From contig NZ_QXHD01000004.1 of the NCBI RefSeq assembly GCF_011009555.1, forward strand, positions 1,667,459 through 1,731,458: a DNA stretch of 64,000 nt. The letters are read 5' to 3'. Under the pieces are notes generated by a model, which saw nothing but the letters and a program-made list of their open reading frames with translations, did no database searches and was not told the origin of the DNA. The position numbers were made by a program, and so were the translations under genes. This stretch comes from Adonisia turfae CCMR0081. Lineage in GTDB: Bacteria; Cyanobacteriota; Cyanobacteriia; Phormidesmidales; Phormidesmidaceae. Positions 11,326-21,532 of this stretch are shown in pieces; position 1 is the first letter of the stretch; each line of letters opens with the position of its first letter.

Positions 11326-13422
11326 ATGGTCCAGGATGACGAGGCGGCTATGGTATCGATGTGGATTACGGGGCCTACGCGCAGTGGTAAAACCCAGCAT
11401 TTGATTAATTGGCTATTGCAGCAGACGGCTACGGCTGAACGTCCTTGGTTAGTGTTTGCTGCCAACGGTGATAACCGCATGGCTTTAGCTCAGCGGCTGG
11501 CATCTGCTGTGCAAGATCAGGTACCTTACACCACAACTACGCCCGCTGGTTTTATTCAGAATGAAGTCATTCTTTTCTGGCCTTTGCTAGTAGAGTCTCT
11601 GGTTCTTAAAGCTCAGTTTCCCCTCAAGCTGCGTCCTGAAAATGAACAGCTGTTGGCGTTGCAGCTATGGGAGCCACTTTTGGCAGAAGAGTTGCAAGTG
11701 GAAGGCTGGCCAGAATCCCAAACGGTGCGACGGGCTCTAGATTTATTGCAGTTGGCAGCTTCGGCAGGTATTCCAACTGAAGAAATTACCCTGCGACTGC
11801 AACAGGGAATGATGCCGAACCTGGTACCAGCCAATACCTGGGAAGCGATTGGGGCTGCGCTGTTGCAGTGGCGCATTTGGTGTTTGGAACGAGGGTTGCT
11901 TACCTATGGACTGATGACGGAGCTTTATTGGCGATACTTGTTGCCTTTATCTCAGTATCAGTCGCAGCTGCTAGAGAGATTTGCTGGGACAGCTGCCGAT
12001 GATGTCGATGAGTATAGTGCGATCGCAATTCCCCTCTTCCAAATCTTCAAAACTGCCGGTCGCTCCCAGGCATTTACCTATAACCCCAGCGGTCAAGTGC
12101 GGTTAGGCGTAGGGGCTGACCCTGCGGCCACTCTAACATTGGCAACAGACTGTGAGCAGATACAGCTGCCCCACCCCGATACTGATAGCCTCGGCTACAC
12201 CATGGCCGATGATGTGGTGCAGTGGGTGCAAGACCCGTTGGCCATCCCCGAATTGCCCGAGCAGGTGCAATTAATCACAGCCACCACCCGAGGCAAAATG
12301 CTGCGGCAGACTGCGGATCTTATTGCCGATGCCATTCACCGTGAAGTCGTGACGCCAGCAGAAATTGCGGTGATTGGCCCTGGTTTAGACGCCATTGCTC
12401 GCTACAGTCTAATCGAGATTTTGAGTGATCGAGGCATTGTTGTTGCCTCCCTTAAAGATCAGCGACCTTTAATTAGTTCTCCATTTGTGCGGGCTTTGCT
12501 TGCCTTACTATCTCTGGTTTATCCAGGGTTAGGACGACTGGTTAATCGTGATGCCGTGGCTGAAATGCTAGTGGTGCTCAGCCAAACCCCAGAAACTGAG
12601 GCCAGTTTGCCCTGGTTCGACCTGACCCGCATTGATCCAGTGCGGTCGGAGTTAATTGCCGACCATTGTTTTGTCCCCGATATTGAGCATCCTCGCCTGC
12701 TGCCGGTGGAGAATTTTCCCCGGTGGGATCGTCTGGGCCACCAGGCTACAGAGTCCTATAATCGTATTTTGGACTGGCTCAGCGAACAAAAGAAACAACA
12801 GCAGCAGCGGTATCCCACCAGTCCAGTAATCATGCTGGACCGGGCAGTGCAAGACTTTTTATGGCGTGGTAACTATCTACCCATCGATCAGCTTTCAGCT
12901 CTGCGAGAACTGATGGAAACGGCTCAATACTTTTGGGATGTGGAGCAGCGCTTGGCTCTCTATGGCGGCATGCCAGGAGACGATTCTCTCAGTGATGTGG
13001 GGCGTTTTATCCGTTTACTGCAGCGAGGCACAGTATCAGCCAATCCCTATCCGGCCAGATCGTTAGATGGAGAGCGGCAAGGGGTAACGTTGGCCACTGT
13101 ATTTCAGTATCGAGCCCAGCGACTTACCCACCGTTGGCAGTTTTGGCTAGATGCCGGTTCTCCCCGCTGGCTGACGGGTCGTGATGAACTGTTTGGGGCT
13201 GAGATTTTCTTAAGCAGTTGGCCAGAACGACCAGTCACAGCTGCGGATACAGAGACCATGCACGAGGCCAGGTTAGAGAGAATTTTGAGAGATTTATTAG
13301 GACGAACAACAGAAAGACTTTATTTGTGCCACAGTGAACTAGCCCTCAATGGGCAGGAACAGATGGGGCCACTTCTCAGTCTAGTCAGCGCTGGCAATCC
13401 CATGGAAATGGATAATACCTAA
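11326..13422 (+). CDS. AddB/UvrD-like P-loop protein ('recombinase family')
   Basis: The 698-residue protein starts with a Walker A motif, ITGPTRSGKTQHL, in the position where AddB and UvrD-like helicases have their P-loop. The layout (long helical linker, then ATTRGKMLRQTADLIADAIHREV and PAEIAVIGPG) resembles the inactivated helicase half of AddB. I do not see the AddB nuclease block or its iron-sulfur cysteines, and no partner addA lies next to it. Cyanobacterial orthologues are often labelled recombinase family protein. A role in DNA end processing is plausible but not shown. Downstream starts at 11350 or 11359 are also possible. Confidence 0.55.
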   Translation: MVQDDEAAMVSMWITGPTRSGKTQHLINWLLQQTATAERPWLVFAANGDNRMALAQRLASAVQDQVPYTTTTPAGFIQNEVILFWPLLVESLVLKAQFPLKLRPENEQLLALQLWEPLLAEELQVEGWPESQTVRRALDLLQLAASAGIPTEEITLRLQQGMMPNLVPANTWEAIGAALLQWRIWCLERGLLTYGLMTELYWRYLLPLSQYQSQLLERFAGTAADDVDEYSAIAIPLFQIFKTAGRSQAFTYNPSGQVRLGVGADPAATLTLATDCEQIQLPHPDTDSLGYTMADDVVQWVQDPLAIPELPEQVQLITATTRGKMLRQTADLIADAIHREVVTPAEIAVIGPGLDAIARYSLIEILSDRGIVVASLKDQRPLISSPFVRALLALLSLVYPGLGRLVNRDAVAEMLVVLSQTPETEASLPWFDLTRIDPVRSELIADHCFVPDIEHPRLLPVENFPRWDRLGHQATESYNRILDWLSEQKKQQQQRYPTSPVIMLDRAVQDFLWRGNYLPIDQLSALRELMETAQYFWDVEQRLALYGGMPGDDSLSDVGRFIRLLQRGTVSANPYPARSLDGERQGVTLATVFQYRAQRLTHRWQFWLDAGSPRWLTGRDELFGAEIFLSSWPERPVTAADTETMHEARLERILRDLLGRTTERLYLCHSELALNGQEQMGPLLSLVSAGNPMEMDNT

Positions 13423-13563
13423 CTTCTGGAAAGGATTGATCAAGCTATTAGCTAATACCCCTGGTGATGTCTGATGAATCCCTTTACTAGGGATGAGCAT
13501 CGCGACAGGCTGCACCGGATGAGCTTCTGGTCTACAGTACAAAGGTAGGCGAGTAAGCAATTT

Positions 13564-15078
13564 ATGAATTCAGCCGAGAAAAAAGTAATCGTTGTTGGTG
13601 CTGGCTGGGCTGGCCTTGGAGCTACCTATCATCTAGCCAAGCAAGGCTATGACGTTACGCTACTTGAGGCTGGCCCCCAGCCCGGTGGCCTAGTTGCTGG
13701 TTGGAAAACGCCGGGGGGACGTTCTGTAGAAGCCGGTATTCACGGTTTCTGGTATCCCTACAACAATATTTTTGGTTTGGTGGATGAACTGGGTATTCAA
13801 CCGTTTACCCCCTATACCCGCTCGTCTCAATATTCCCCAGCGGGTCTAGAGGTGGAGTCGCCCCTATTCCAGGCAATGCCTTATTTGCCCAGCCCCATGG
13901 GCACCTTTGTCCATACCAAATTTAAGCGGCTACCCCTGGCAGATCGGCTGTCGGCACTGCCGTTGCTATACGCAGTGGTGGATTTTGATAACTCTGACGA
14001 TGCCTGGAAACGTTACGACGGCATGACCGCTAGAGAGCTATTTAAGCAGTATGGTGTTTCAGAACGTCTATATAAAGAATCCTTTGAACCCATGTTGCTG
14101 GTGGGGCTGTTTGCCCCGGGTGAGCAATGTTCGGCAGCGGCGGCATTGGGCATGCTCTACTACTTTATTTTGGCCCACCAGCCTGACTTTGATGTGCGCT
14201 GGTGTCGAGGCACCGTAGGCGAGATGATCTTTCGTCCCTGGGTAGAACGGATTGAGTCTTTAGGTGGCAAAGTATTGGCCAATAAGCGAGTTAGTGATGT
14301 GCAGGTAAAGGATAACCGCGTGACAGGTGTAGTCTGCACAGGTATGGATGGGGATGAGACCTTTGATGCAGATGCCGTAATTTTCTCAGTCGGCATTACT
14401 GGAATGAAAAAGATTGTTGCGGCCAGTGACGCTCTACGCAATCGATCTGAATTTAGGGATTTGCAAAACCTCGGTGGTGTGGATGTGTTGGCGACACGAC
14501 TGTGGTTTGATCGCAAAATTGACGTACCATTGCCATCCAATGCCTGCTTTGGTTTTCATCAGGCCACAGGATGGACCTTCTTTGACTTAAATGCTCTCCA
14601 TGATGAGTATAAGGATGAACCCGGTAGTGTGATTGAGGTGGACTACTACCATGCAAATCAGTTGTTGCCTTTAAGTGACGAACAGGTGGTTAGCCTGACG
14701 AAAAAAGACTTGGCAGGCTGTATTCCAGAGTTTGCTGATGCCCAGGTTGTCGACCAAGCCGTTGTGAGAATCTCCCAGGGTGTTAGCCACTTTGCACCGG
14801 GAAGCTATCGCTATCTGCTGCCGGGAACAACCAGCTTTAGCAATGTGTTTATGAGTGGTGATTGGATTGTGACGCGCCACGGCTCCTGGTCCCAGGAAAA
14901 GGCCTATGTTACTGGCTTAGAAGCAGCGAATCAGGTAATTAGCATGCTGGGCACCGGAACAGCGGCAGAAATTACCCCCATTGTGCCCGATGAACCCCAC
15001 ATTCAGGCAGCACGGGCGATTAATAAGACGGTGCGACAAATGGTGAATCAAGTAGTGCCACAGTGGTGGTCTTATTAG
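13564..15078 (+). CDS. FAD-dependent carotenoid-desaturase-like oxidoreductase
   Basis: The N-terminus has the dinucleotide-binding fold VIVVGAGWAGLGATYHL with a downstream acid at LLEAG, then GGLVAGW and GIHGFWYPY, as in phytoene and zeta-carotene desaturases and related amine oxidases. The C-terminus (FMSGDWI...GSWSQEKAYVTGLEAAN) is the usual FAD-binding end, so the 504-residue protein is intact. It is not a close match to CrtP or CrtQ as I remember them, so a different isoprenoid or carotenoid substrate is likely. It lies alone, 140 bp after the AddB-like gene. Confidence 0.7.
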   Translation: MNSAEKKVIVVGAGWAGLGATYHLAKQGYDVTLLEAGPQPGGLVAGWKTPGGRSVEAGIHGFWYPYNNIFGLVDELGIQPFTPYTRSSQYSPAGLEVESPLFQAMPYLPSPMGTFVHTKFKRLPLADRLSALPLLYAVVDFDNSDDAWKRYDGMTARELFKQYGVSERLYKESFEPMLLVGLFAPGEQCSAAAALGMLYYFILAHQPDFDVRWCRGTVGEMIFRPWVERIESLGGKVLANKRVSDVQVKDNRVTGVVCTGMDGDETFDADAVIFSVGITGMKKIVAASDALRNRSEFRDLQNLGGVDVLATRLWFDRKIDVPLPSNACFGFHQATGWTFFDLNALHDEYKDEPGSVIEVDYYHANQLLPLSDEQVVSLTKKDLAGCIPEFADAQVVDQAVVRISQGVSHFAPGSYRYLLPGTTSFSNVFMSGDWIVTRHGSWSQEKAYVTGLEAANQVISMLGTGTAAEITPIVPDEPHIQAARAINKTVRQMVNQVVPQWWSY

Positions 15079-15348
15079 TTGCCGAGTTGCATGTTGTTTT
15101 TATGCATATGCCTAACGGTGTCTAACTTTCATTGGCAATCATATGGATGCGTTCATTGACCTGGCTCACAAAGAACCCGGTGGGGCCTACTCATTTTATT
15201 GCCTAACCGGAGGCCATCAGCAATGCCCTAGGCCGTTCAAAATTTGAATGCCGTAGCCTTTTCAGAACTTTATATGATCTTTACGAGGGTGTCCCTGGGA
15301 GAAGCTAACCGCTGGCGTATGGGTAGCTAAGGTTTTGGAGAAATAATT

Positions 15349-15462
15349 ATGAACACCCTTATGCTGCTTGCGACAATTGAAATTTGCAACTTTATGGGTT
15401 GTAGCTGGTTGGAGAGTGCGATCGCATTCGTTCAGGAGTGGGTATCTAAAATCACAGTCTAG
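15349..15462 (+). CDS. Candidate small protein, 37 residues
   Basis: An ATG with a good ribosome site (TTTTGGAGAAATAATT before it) opens a 37-codon frame starting MNTLMLLATIEICNFMG. The product would be hydrophobic and amphipathic with two Cys. A strong terminator lies about 100 bp downstream, so this 840-bp gap between genes looks transcribed as its own unit. I know no family for it; it may be a real small protein or the chance coding part of a small RNA. The rest of 15079-15917 shows nothing convincing apart from the promoter area of the gene at 15918. Confidence 0.35.
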   Translation: MNTLMLLATIEICNFMGCSWLESAIAFVQEWVSKITV

Positions 15463-15563
15463 ATACTTACGTCTTATTGAAGCTATTTCAGCAGCCGTTG
15501 GTCAGGTGATTACCTGCACCAATATTTAGTCTCATATTCTAGAAAGTACAAGCGTTTCCTTCT

Positions 15564-15608
15564 CAGGTGCTCCATTTCTTCCCAGGAAGTGGAGCACCTG
15601 TTGTTATT
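15564..15608 (+). terminator. Strong hairpin terminator in an intergenic region
   Basis: CAGGTGCTCCA and its exact reverse complement TGGAGCACCTG flank a 15-base loop, followed by TTGTTATT. No annotated gene ends just before it except the 37-codon frame at 15349. Confidence 0.75.
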
Positions 15609-15917
15609 ACCAGATTTGCTGCCACACTCCTTGATAGCCCATATCCCCTTCTCAAAGAATATGCAGAGTTTATACCTCTGTAATGCCCATACATGGCCTA
15701 GGAGATTTTAAGCATTTCCACAAAAAGGTAGCATAGACCTGTCTCCTGGGCTCAATTTTGTAAGGTGTAGTTTGATACAAAATTTCAATTTTTATCAAGA
15801 ATCCAGCGCTAATTTTTGGGAATGCTTGCCATTGTTGGTAAGAGTTCGATACACCTGAAAATGAGCCTATTGATAACTGGAGAATCTGGGCTAGTCGTCC
15901 TCTAAGGTCTGTATTTT

Positions 15918-17888
15918 ATGTCAAGCTCTGATTTTCTCAAGAGAAAAGCCTATAGTGCTGCCCCAGACTATACATCCCCACTGTTACAGATTTCTTCAGA
16001 GCAACGACAGCGATTATTAGGACGACTGACCTTTCTCTATGGTGAAACAGATGCTACTCGAGCTCTCCCTGAGCTAGAGCGACTGATCAAGGTGCACGAT
16101 GCCCACAAAACACCTGGGAAGAAGACAGAGAATGGTCACTTTAATCCTGTCGATAGATTTACACAACAAGATATTGCCCTGATTACCTATGGCGATATTT
16201 TGATCAGTGAATCAGTCTCTCCCCTGGTCACACTAGCTGACTTTTTAGAATGCACGCCTGGTCTGCGCGGGGTATTCAATACTGTGCATATTTTGCCATT
16301 CTTTCCCTACAGCTCTGACCGTGGCTTTTCTATTACTAATTTTAGAGAGGTAGACCCAAACCTTGGCTCCTGGAAGGATATCGAGTCCCTAGGAGAACGT
16401 TATCGGTTGATGTTTGATGGTGTTTTTAACCATGCATCTTCTCAAAGTAAAGCTTTTCAGGAAATGCTGAATGGCAATCCGGATTATCATAACTTTGCCA
16501 CCGCTTACCGTTCACCCGATGAGCTGACACCTGAACAGCGAGAGATGATTGTGCGACCGCGCACATCGGATATTTTGACCCAATATCAGTCCATTGAGGG
16601 TCCCATCTGGGTCTGGACAACCTTTTCACCAGATCAAATTGATCTGAACTTTACGAATCCCAAAGTGCTGCTGGAGGTAATTGATACATTACTGCTCTAT
16701 GTTCGGCGGGGGGCCGATATTATCCGTTTGGATGCAGTGACCTATTTATGGGAAGAACCGGGAACGCCCTGCGCTAACCTGGCCCAAACCCATGAGGTGA
16801 TTCGGTTATTTAGGGATGTCTTGGACATTGCAGCACCACAAGTTGCCTTAACGACTGAAACTAACATTCCCCATGAGGAGAATATTACCTATTTCGGTAA
16901 CGGGTATGATGAAGCCCAGATGGTGTATAACTTCGCTTTGCCACCGCTGGTGTTATACACCTTTTACCGAGAAGACGCAACAGAATTATCCAAATGGGTA
17001 CAGACTCTAGAGTATCCGTCGGATGCGATGACATTTTTTAATATTCTTGATACCCATGATGGGATTGGTTTATTGGGTGTCAAAAATATTTTGTCAGAGC
17101 AACAGATTAGCTTTATCATTCGATGTGCCAGAGAACACGGGGCCTTAATTTCCTATCGAACGGCTGAAGGAGGTGTGGAAGAACCCTATGAGATTAATTC
17201 CACCTGGTTTAGCGCCTTGAATTTGGATAGTGAATATGAGGATCTAGAGCTACAAATTAAACGTATGGTCGCGTCTCGCAGTATTGCATTAGTCCTTAGA
17301 GGCATTCCAGGAATTTACTTGCATGGTCTCGTTGGTACCCGTAACAATATTGAGACGGTCCTAAAAACAAAAGTGAAACGCGATATTAATCGTGCCGTAA
17401 TTCACTACGCAGACCTGAAGCAAGAACTGAAAAACCTTGACTCTAGACCTGCTCAGATGATCACACAACTCAGTCGACTATTGGATGTGCGGGTCAGCAA
17501 TAAGGCTTTTCATCCCAATGGTGACCAAAAAATAATTCAAGTAGATCCGGCGGTTTTTGCGTTGCTACGGATTTCGCCTGACTGTGAGCAACATATTTTA
17601 ACGCTAACTAATGTGACATCTCAGCGCTGTCAGATTACGATTCCACTGGAGCGATTAGGGGTGGCTGGCGTCTATACCCAGTCATCAGACCAGTCATCAG
17701 AAAGGTTAGACACGTCTCATAATGGATCTAACAAACCTTTCTGTGCAATTCCTCAGGATAATTACTGGTATGACCTGATGGGGCGTCGCGGTTGGCGAAT
17801 TGTTGATGATACCCTCAGTGTTACCTTGGCTGCCTATGATGTAGCCTGGCTAATTCCACTGATTGAGCTAGAGCAAATGATCGAGTGA
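15918..17888 (+). CDS. GH13 subfamily 18 sugar phosphorylase (sucrose/glucosylglycerate phosphorylase-like)
   Basis: The protein has the (beta/alpha)8 glycoside hydrolase 13 fold. Recognisable motifs are HILPFFPYSSDRGFS, the DGVFNH stretch, the nucleophile motif DIIRLDAVTYLW (Asp), the acid/base motif ALTTETNIPH (Glu) and LDTHDGIG (Asp). These, and the 656-residue length, are typical of sucrose phosphorylase relatives that split a glucoside with phosphate to release glucose 1-phosphate. In cyanobacteria the substrate could be sucrose, glucosylglycerol or glucosylglycerate; I cannot tell from sequence. It would link compatible-solute breakdown to glycogen metabolism. It is monocistronic, with a two-way terminator after it. 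Confidence 0.85.
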   Translation: MSSSDFLKRKAYSAAPDYTSPLLQISSEQRQRLLGRLTFLYGETDATRALPELERLIKVHDAHKTPGKKTENGHFNPVDRFTQQDIALITYGDILISESVSPLVTLADFLECTPGLRGVFNTVHILPFFPYSSDRGFSITNFREVDPNLGSWKDIESLGERYRLMFDGVFNHASSQSKAFQEMLNGNPDYHNFATAYRSPDELTPEQREMIVRPRTSDILTQYQSIEGPIWVWTTFSPDQIDLNFTNPKVLLEVIDTLLLYVRRGADIIRLDAVTYLWEEPGTPCANLAQTHEVIRLFRDVLDIAAPQVALTTETNIPHEENITYFGNGYDEAQMVYNFALPPLVLYTFYREDATELSKWVQTLEYPSDAMTFFNILDTHDGIGLLGVKNILSEQQISFIIRCAREHGALISYRTAEGGVEEPYEINSTWFSALNLDSEYEDLELQIKRMVASRSIALVLRGIPGIYLHGLVGTRNNIETVLKTKVKRDINRAVIHYADLKQELKNLDSRPAQMITQLSRLLDVRVSNKAFHPNGDQKIIQVDPAVFALLRISPDCEQHILTLTNVTSQRCQITIPLERLGVAGVYTQSSDQSSERLDTSHNGSNKPFCAIPQDNYWYDLMGRRGWRIVDDTLSVTLAAYDVAWLIPLIELEQMIE

Positions 17889-17892
17889 TAGG

Positions 17893-17928
17893 GAATGCTG
17901 TCTGCTGACTCAGCGTGGGACAGCATTC
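17893..17928. terminator. Two-way terminator between convergent genes
   Basis: GAATGCTGTC and GACAGCATTC form a 10-bp perfect stem around a 16-base loop, between the phosphorylase gene and the gene ending at 17942. Confidence 0.75.
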
Positions 17929-17941
17929 GTCACGTATGGGT

Positions 17942-18364
17942 TTAACCAGCTAACGGTAGTAATCTATCGTCATACTGTTTGGTAGGTGACGGTGGAGTAG
18001 AGGGAGAGTTGTCCGGAAAAATGCCATAAAACTTAGCAACAGCTTTTTTGACAGTTAGTGAAAGCAGGCTGCCGTTGTTGAGTTCATCAAAAGAACAAGA
18101 GCCTTCAGAGGGAAAGATGATTGGACTAGGAGAAACTCCCCATTCATCATGGGACCAGCACTGTAGGTAATAAAGTGCGCCCTCATAGGAAAAAGGGGTG
18201 TATTGAAAGCGAATATGTGCTAATAACGGGCGTTGTTGACGATGCCTAAGTAGAACGCAACCCTGCGCAGCCAATGCTTTTTGAATAAATTCAGGAACGC
18301 TTTGCCAAGAAATTGGACCAGGCTGATTGGAGCATCCAGTTGCCTTACTGTCAACTTTCTTCAT
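17942..18364 (-). CDS. Hypothetical soluble protein, 140 residues
   Basis: I do not recognise a family. The protein has no signal peptide or membrane span. It contains a Trp/Tyr-rich stretch (YEGALYYLQCWSHDEWG) and a Pro/Ser-rich C-terminal tail. The start is chosen at ATG 18364 because GTGAGG lies the right distance upstream; the longer reading needs a TTG at 18379. It is convergent with the phosphorylase gene, and the region upstream of it is long and empty. Confidence 0.55.
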   Translation of the reverse strand: MKKVDSKATGCSNQPGPISWQSVPEFIQKALAAQGCVLLRHRQQRPLLAHIRFQYTPFSYEGALYYLQCWSHDEWGVSPSPIIFPSEGSCSFDELNNGSLLSLTVKKAVAKFYGIFPDNSPSTPPSPTKQYDDRLLPLAG

Positions 18365-19188
18365 AGTGGCCTCACTCAATACTCGATATACATAGCATAA
18401 AGGATGACCTTGAGGATGTTATGGGGATCAGCTACGTATAAGTCCAACGATAACTTTGATAACTGGGCCATTTTGTCTGATATCAATGCTATCTGGCTCT
18501 CTAAAAGATTTTAACAAATATTTTAGATTTCAGTCTAAATTGTTAATCAAAGTCTCCTTGTAGTTCTTAAGTGGAGGTGGTGCAGTAGTATGGGGGACAG
18601 TAAGGGGGTCTAACCCATTGTGTTGTAATGTTTTAATGATGCGCCTGAGGCCTTTGTATTTGTTGTTATTTAGACCTCTCAGGGATTGCTGATGCTTCTA
18701 CATGTTTCTGCATGTATTGTATCTAACAAAACTCTTTTCGATTAAGTTTGTCTCTCTTTTGCAAGTTTGCCTGGTGATCTAAAGGTGGTTTTCGTCCTGA
18801 TGTCACAGACTACTAGTTGTCAGGTGCAGATAGAATTGTGGCAAATGCCGCTTTCTTGTAGCCTTAACTGTCACCTCTGGGTCAAGGAATGAATTTGTTG
18901 GGATAAATGCGATTGCTGATTTAGGGGATGAACCGGTCTAAAGTCATTGCTACTTAACGGTGTCTCATAACTAAAGTCATCCCGAGGATCAGCAATGCTA
19001 GGTAAATAGTACCTTTGCTACCCATTAATTGCCTCTTCACTGCCCCGGCATCTAAATAGCTACTATTAGCCAACACATGTATTAATGTTGGGTACCCTGA
19101 CCTTACCCACCTGCATTTTTTTCAACGGGGACCACTGGAACCATTGGTTTGTCCCAGTGTAGCGTGAAATTATGACATCTACTGAGCA
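18365..19188. other. 824-bp intergenic region without a visible gene
   Basis: I find no coding frame, tRNA-like fold, NtcA site or terminator here. It lies between divergently transcribed genes (18364 leftward, 19189 rightward) and must hold both promoters. Confidence 0.5.
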
Positions 19189-21441
19189 ATGGCAAATGAG
19201 CATCAATGGCACACCAGTTATTGGGTGCGTATCGGCTGTCTGGCCGTCTGTTTCTTTCTCGCCGCCCAGCTATCCACCAACGCGCTGAATATAGAAGCGA
19301 CGGCTTCGCCCCTGTGGCCACCGGCTGGCATTGCCCTAGCTGCTCTGTTAATAAATGGCCAAAGCCTCTGGGTTGGCGTTGCCTTGGGTGCATTTTGGGC
19401 CTCGCTCGCTGATCAAGCACCCTGGATCATGTCTCTGATACTCTGCTTTGGCAGTGCTCTGCAGGCGGTGGTGGGTAGTTATTGCTTACGCCGTCGATGG
19501 GAGAAAAGTTTGCAGCTATACGACTGGCAGCTGGATGATCTACTAACCTTTATCGGCTTTGGGGTATTGCTCACCCCTATTATTAATGCGGTATATAGCA
19601 CTATTGTGGGCTATGGGTTTGGCGCAGTAACAGGGCAAGAGCTGGTCCAAAATGCTATCGTCATCTGGCTCGGAGATGGCATGGGTATTTTGGTGCTGAC
19701 ACCACTATTGTTAGCGATCGCAGCGGGTCGGCAACGGCAGATGACCCTCCGCATTGGCTCCCGGTGGGAGTTAGGTCTTTGTTTAGGATTGCTGGTGGCC
19801 GTCAGTGCCATGGTGTTTGGGGCACATACGGATAGTGCGATCGCAAAATACCCCTTAGAATACCTCCCCTTCCCCTTTGTCGTTTGGTCTGCCCTGCGAT
19901 TGGGGTTGCGCGGAACTACCCTGGCAAGCTTCCTGGTGTCAGTCATTGCCGTGACAGGGGCCGTGCACCGGGGTGGGCCGTTTATTACGAAAGCGGACGG
20001 CAACCTAGAGGAAGCAATATTGCTACTCCAGACCTATGCGGCTGTGATTACCTTGACGGCGTTGGTTTTGTCGGTGGTTGTGACAGAACGTCAGCAAAGT
20101 CGAGCAAAGTTAGCCCGGAGTGAAGCAAGCTTGGCTAACGCCCAGCGCATTGCTCAGCTAGGTAACTGGGATTGGAGCATCAGTCTGAATGAAAAAGCGC
20201 TTGATAAAACTGTCAATGCTGTGGTGACAAAAACGGAAGACAATACACTGTCGCCTCACAATAATTCTCTCATTTGGTCCAATGAGCTATATAACCTTTT
20301 GGGCTACCCTATTGGTTCGGTCCCACCCAGTCAATCGTTATTTCTAGAACGGGTACACCCAGAGGACCAGCGGCGGGTGGGGTTAGCTTGGAATGTAGCA
20401 CGAACCCATCAAAAACCCTACCGTTTAGACTATCGGCTGATTTTACCCGATGGTACAGAGCGTACGGTGAATGAGCATGTTCACATCGAAACCGATCGGA
20501 TTACGGGGACAGTACAGGACATTACTGAGCGTAAGCGGGCAGAGGCCGCACTACGAGAAACAGAGACGGTGCGGGCTACTATGTATCGCTATTTGAGTCA
20601 GGATCTGGCTGAACAACTACTAGATAACAATAACACCACCTTAGGCGGTGCGCGCCAGTTTGTATCGATTTTATTTGCTGATATTCGCAGCTATACTGCA
20701 CTGACTGAGCGGCTTGCCCCTGAAGAGATTGTTGTTCTCCTTAATCGTTACTTTGAGACCATGGTGGATGTGATCTTTGCCCACCGAGGTACCCTAGACA
20801 AATTTATTGGTGATGCCATTATGGCGGTATTTGGCTCACCACTTCCCCAAGAAGATCATGCCCAGCGGGCAGTTGCCACCGCCTTAGGTATGCAACAACA
20901 ACTGACGGTTTTTAATCAACAACAACAGCTACAGGGCTTGCCTACTTTGCAAATTGGCATTGGCATTAATTCCGATGATGTCATTACGGGCAATATCGGT
21001 TCCAGTAAACGTATGGAGTTTACTGCCATCGGTGATGGTGTGAATCTCACCTCTCGCATTGAGAGTGCTACCAAGTTTTATGGTTGCCCCATTATCATTA
21101 GCGAAAATACCTATGAGCTATGCAAGAAGACAGTCTGGGTGAGAAAGTTGGATTATGTGTGCGTACGGGGTAAACGGCAGCCGGTGCACTTGTATGAAGT
21201 GTTGGGATTGCGGTCACAACCCCTAAACTCTACTCAACAAGAACACATTGCTCTCTACGAAGAAGGCCGAATGCTTTACGAGCAGCGTGAGTTTGATCTT
21301 GCCATTGAAACCTTTATGACGTTGCTCCGTAAAACACCTGAGGATCAAGCAACACGGATTTATTTAGAACGTTGTCAGCAGCTTCAGAAACATCCGCCTA
21401 AAAAGAGTTGGAATGGTTCCTGGCAATTACAGGAGAAATAA
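19189..21441 (+). CDS. MASE1-PAS-class III adenylate/guanylate cyclase
   Basis: Domain order: an N-terminal MASE1 membrane-sensor region with about eight spans (about 10-300; note SPLWPPAGIALAALL near residue 40 and IWLGDGMGILVLTP), a PAS/PAC domain (about 310-455, ending TGTVQDITERKRAE), then a class III cyclase domain (about 490-670) with VSILFADIRSYT and IGDAIMAVFG, which hold the metal-binding Asp pair, and SKRMEFTAIGDGVNLTSRIE. The C-terminal 60 residues look like a helical TPR-type tail. It should make cAMP (or cGMP) in response to an unknown envelope or redox signal. A cyclic-nucleotide-binding protein is encoded 4.3 kb away at 25787. Confidence 0.88.
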   Translation: MANEHQWHTSYWVRIGCLAVCFFLAAQLSTNALNIEATASPLWPPAGIALAALLINGQSLWVGVALGAFWASLADQAPWIMSLILCFGSALQAVVGSYCLRRRWEKSLQLYDWQLDDLLTFIGFGVLLTPIINAVYSTIVGYGFGAVTGQELVQNAIVIWLGDGMGILVLTPLLLAIAAGRQRQMTLRIGSRWELGLCLGLLVAVSAMVFGAHTDSAIAKYPLEYLPFPFVVWSALRLGLRGTTLASFLVSVIAVTGAVHRGGPFITKADGNLEEAILLLQTYAAVITLTALVLSVVVTERQQSRAKLARSEASLANAQRIAQLGNWDWSISLNEKALDKTVNAVVTKTEDNTLSPHNNSLIWSNELYNLLGYPIGSVPPSQSLFLERVHPEDQRRVGLAWNVARTHQKPYRLDYRLILPDGTERTVNEHVHIETDRITGTVQDITERKRAEAALRETETVRATMYRYLSQDLAEQLLDNNNTTLGGARQFVSILFADIRSYTALTERLAPEEIVVLLNRYFETMVDVIFAHRGTLDKFIGDAIMAVFGSPLPQEDHAQRAVATALGMQQQLTVFNQQQQLQGLPTLQIGIGINSDDVITGNIGSSKRMEFTAIGDGVNLTSRIESATKFYGCPIIISENTYELCKKTVWVRKLDYVCVRGKRQPVHLYEVLGLRSQPLNSTQQEHIALYEEGRMLYEQREFDLAIETFMTLLRKTPEDQATRIYLERCQQLQKHPPKKSWNGSWQLQEK

Positions 21442-21532
21442 ATACGACTAAAGATATGCAAGGCCTTCATCAGAGTCGTCCTTGTGAATAGACATTCGCT
21501 ATAATTAATGCTGATGCAGAGGTTAGGTGGTG

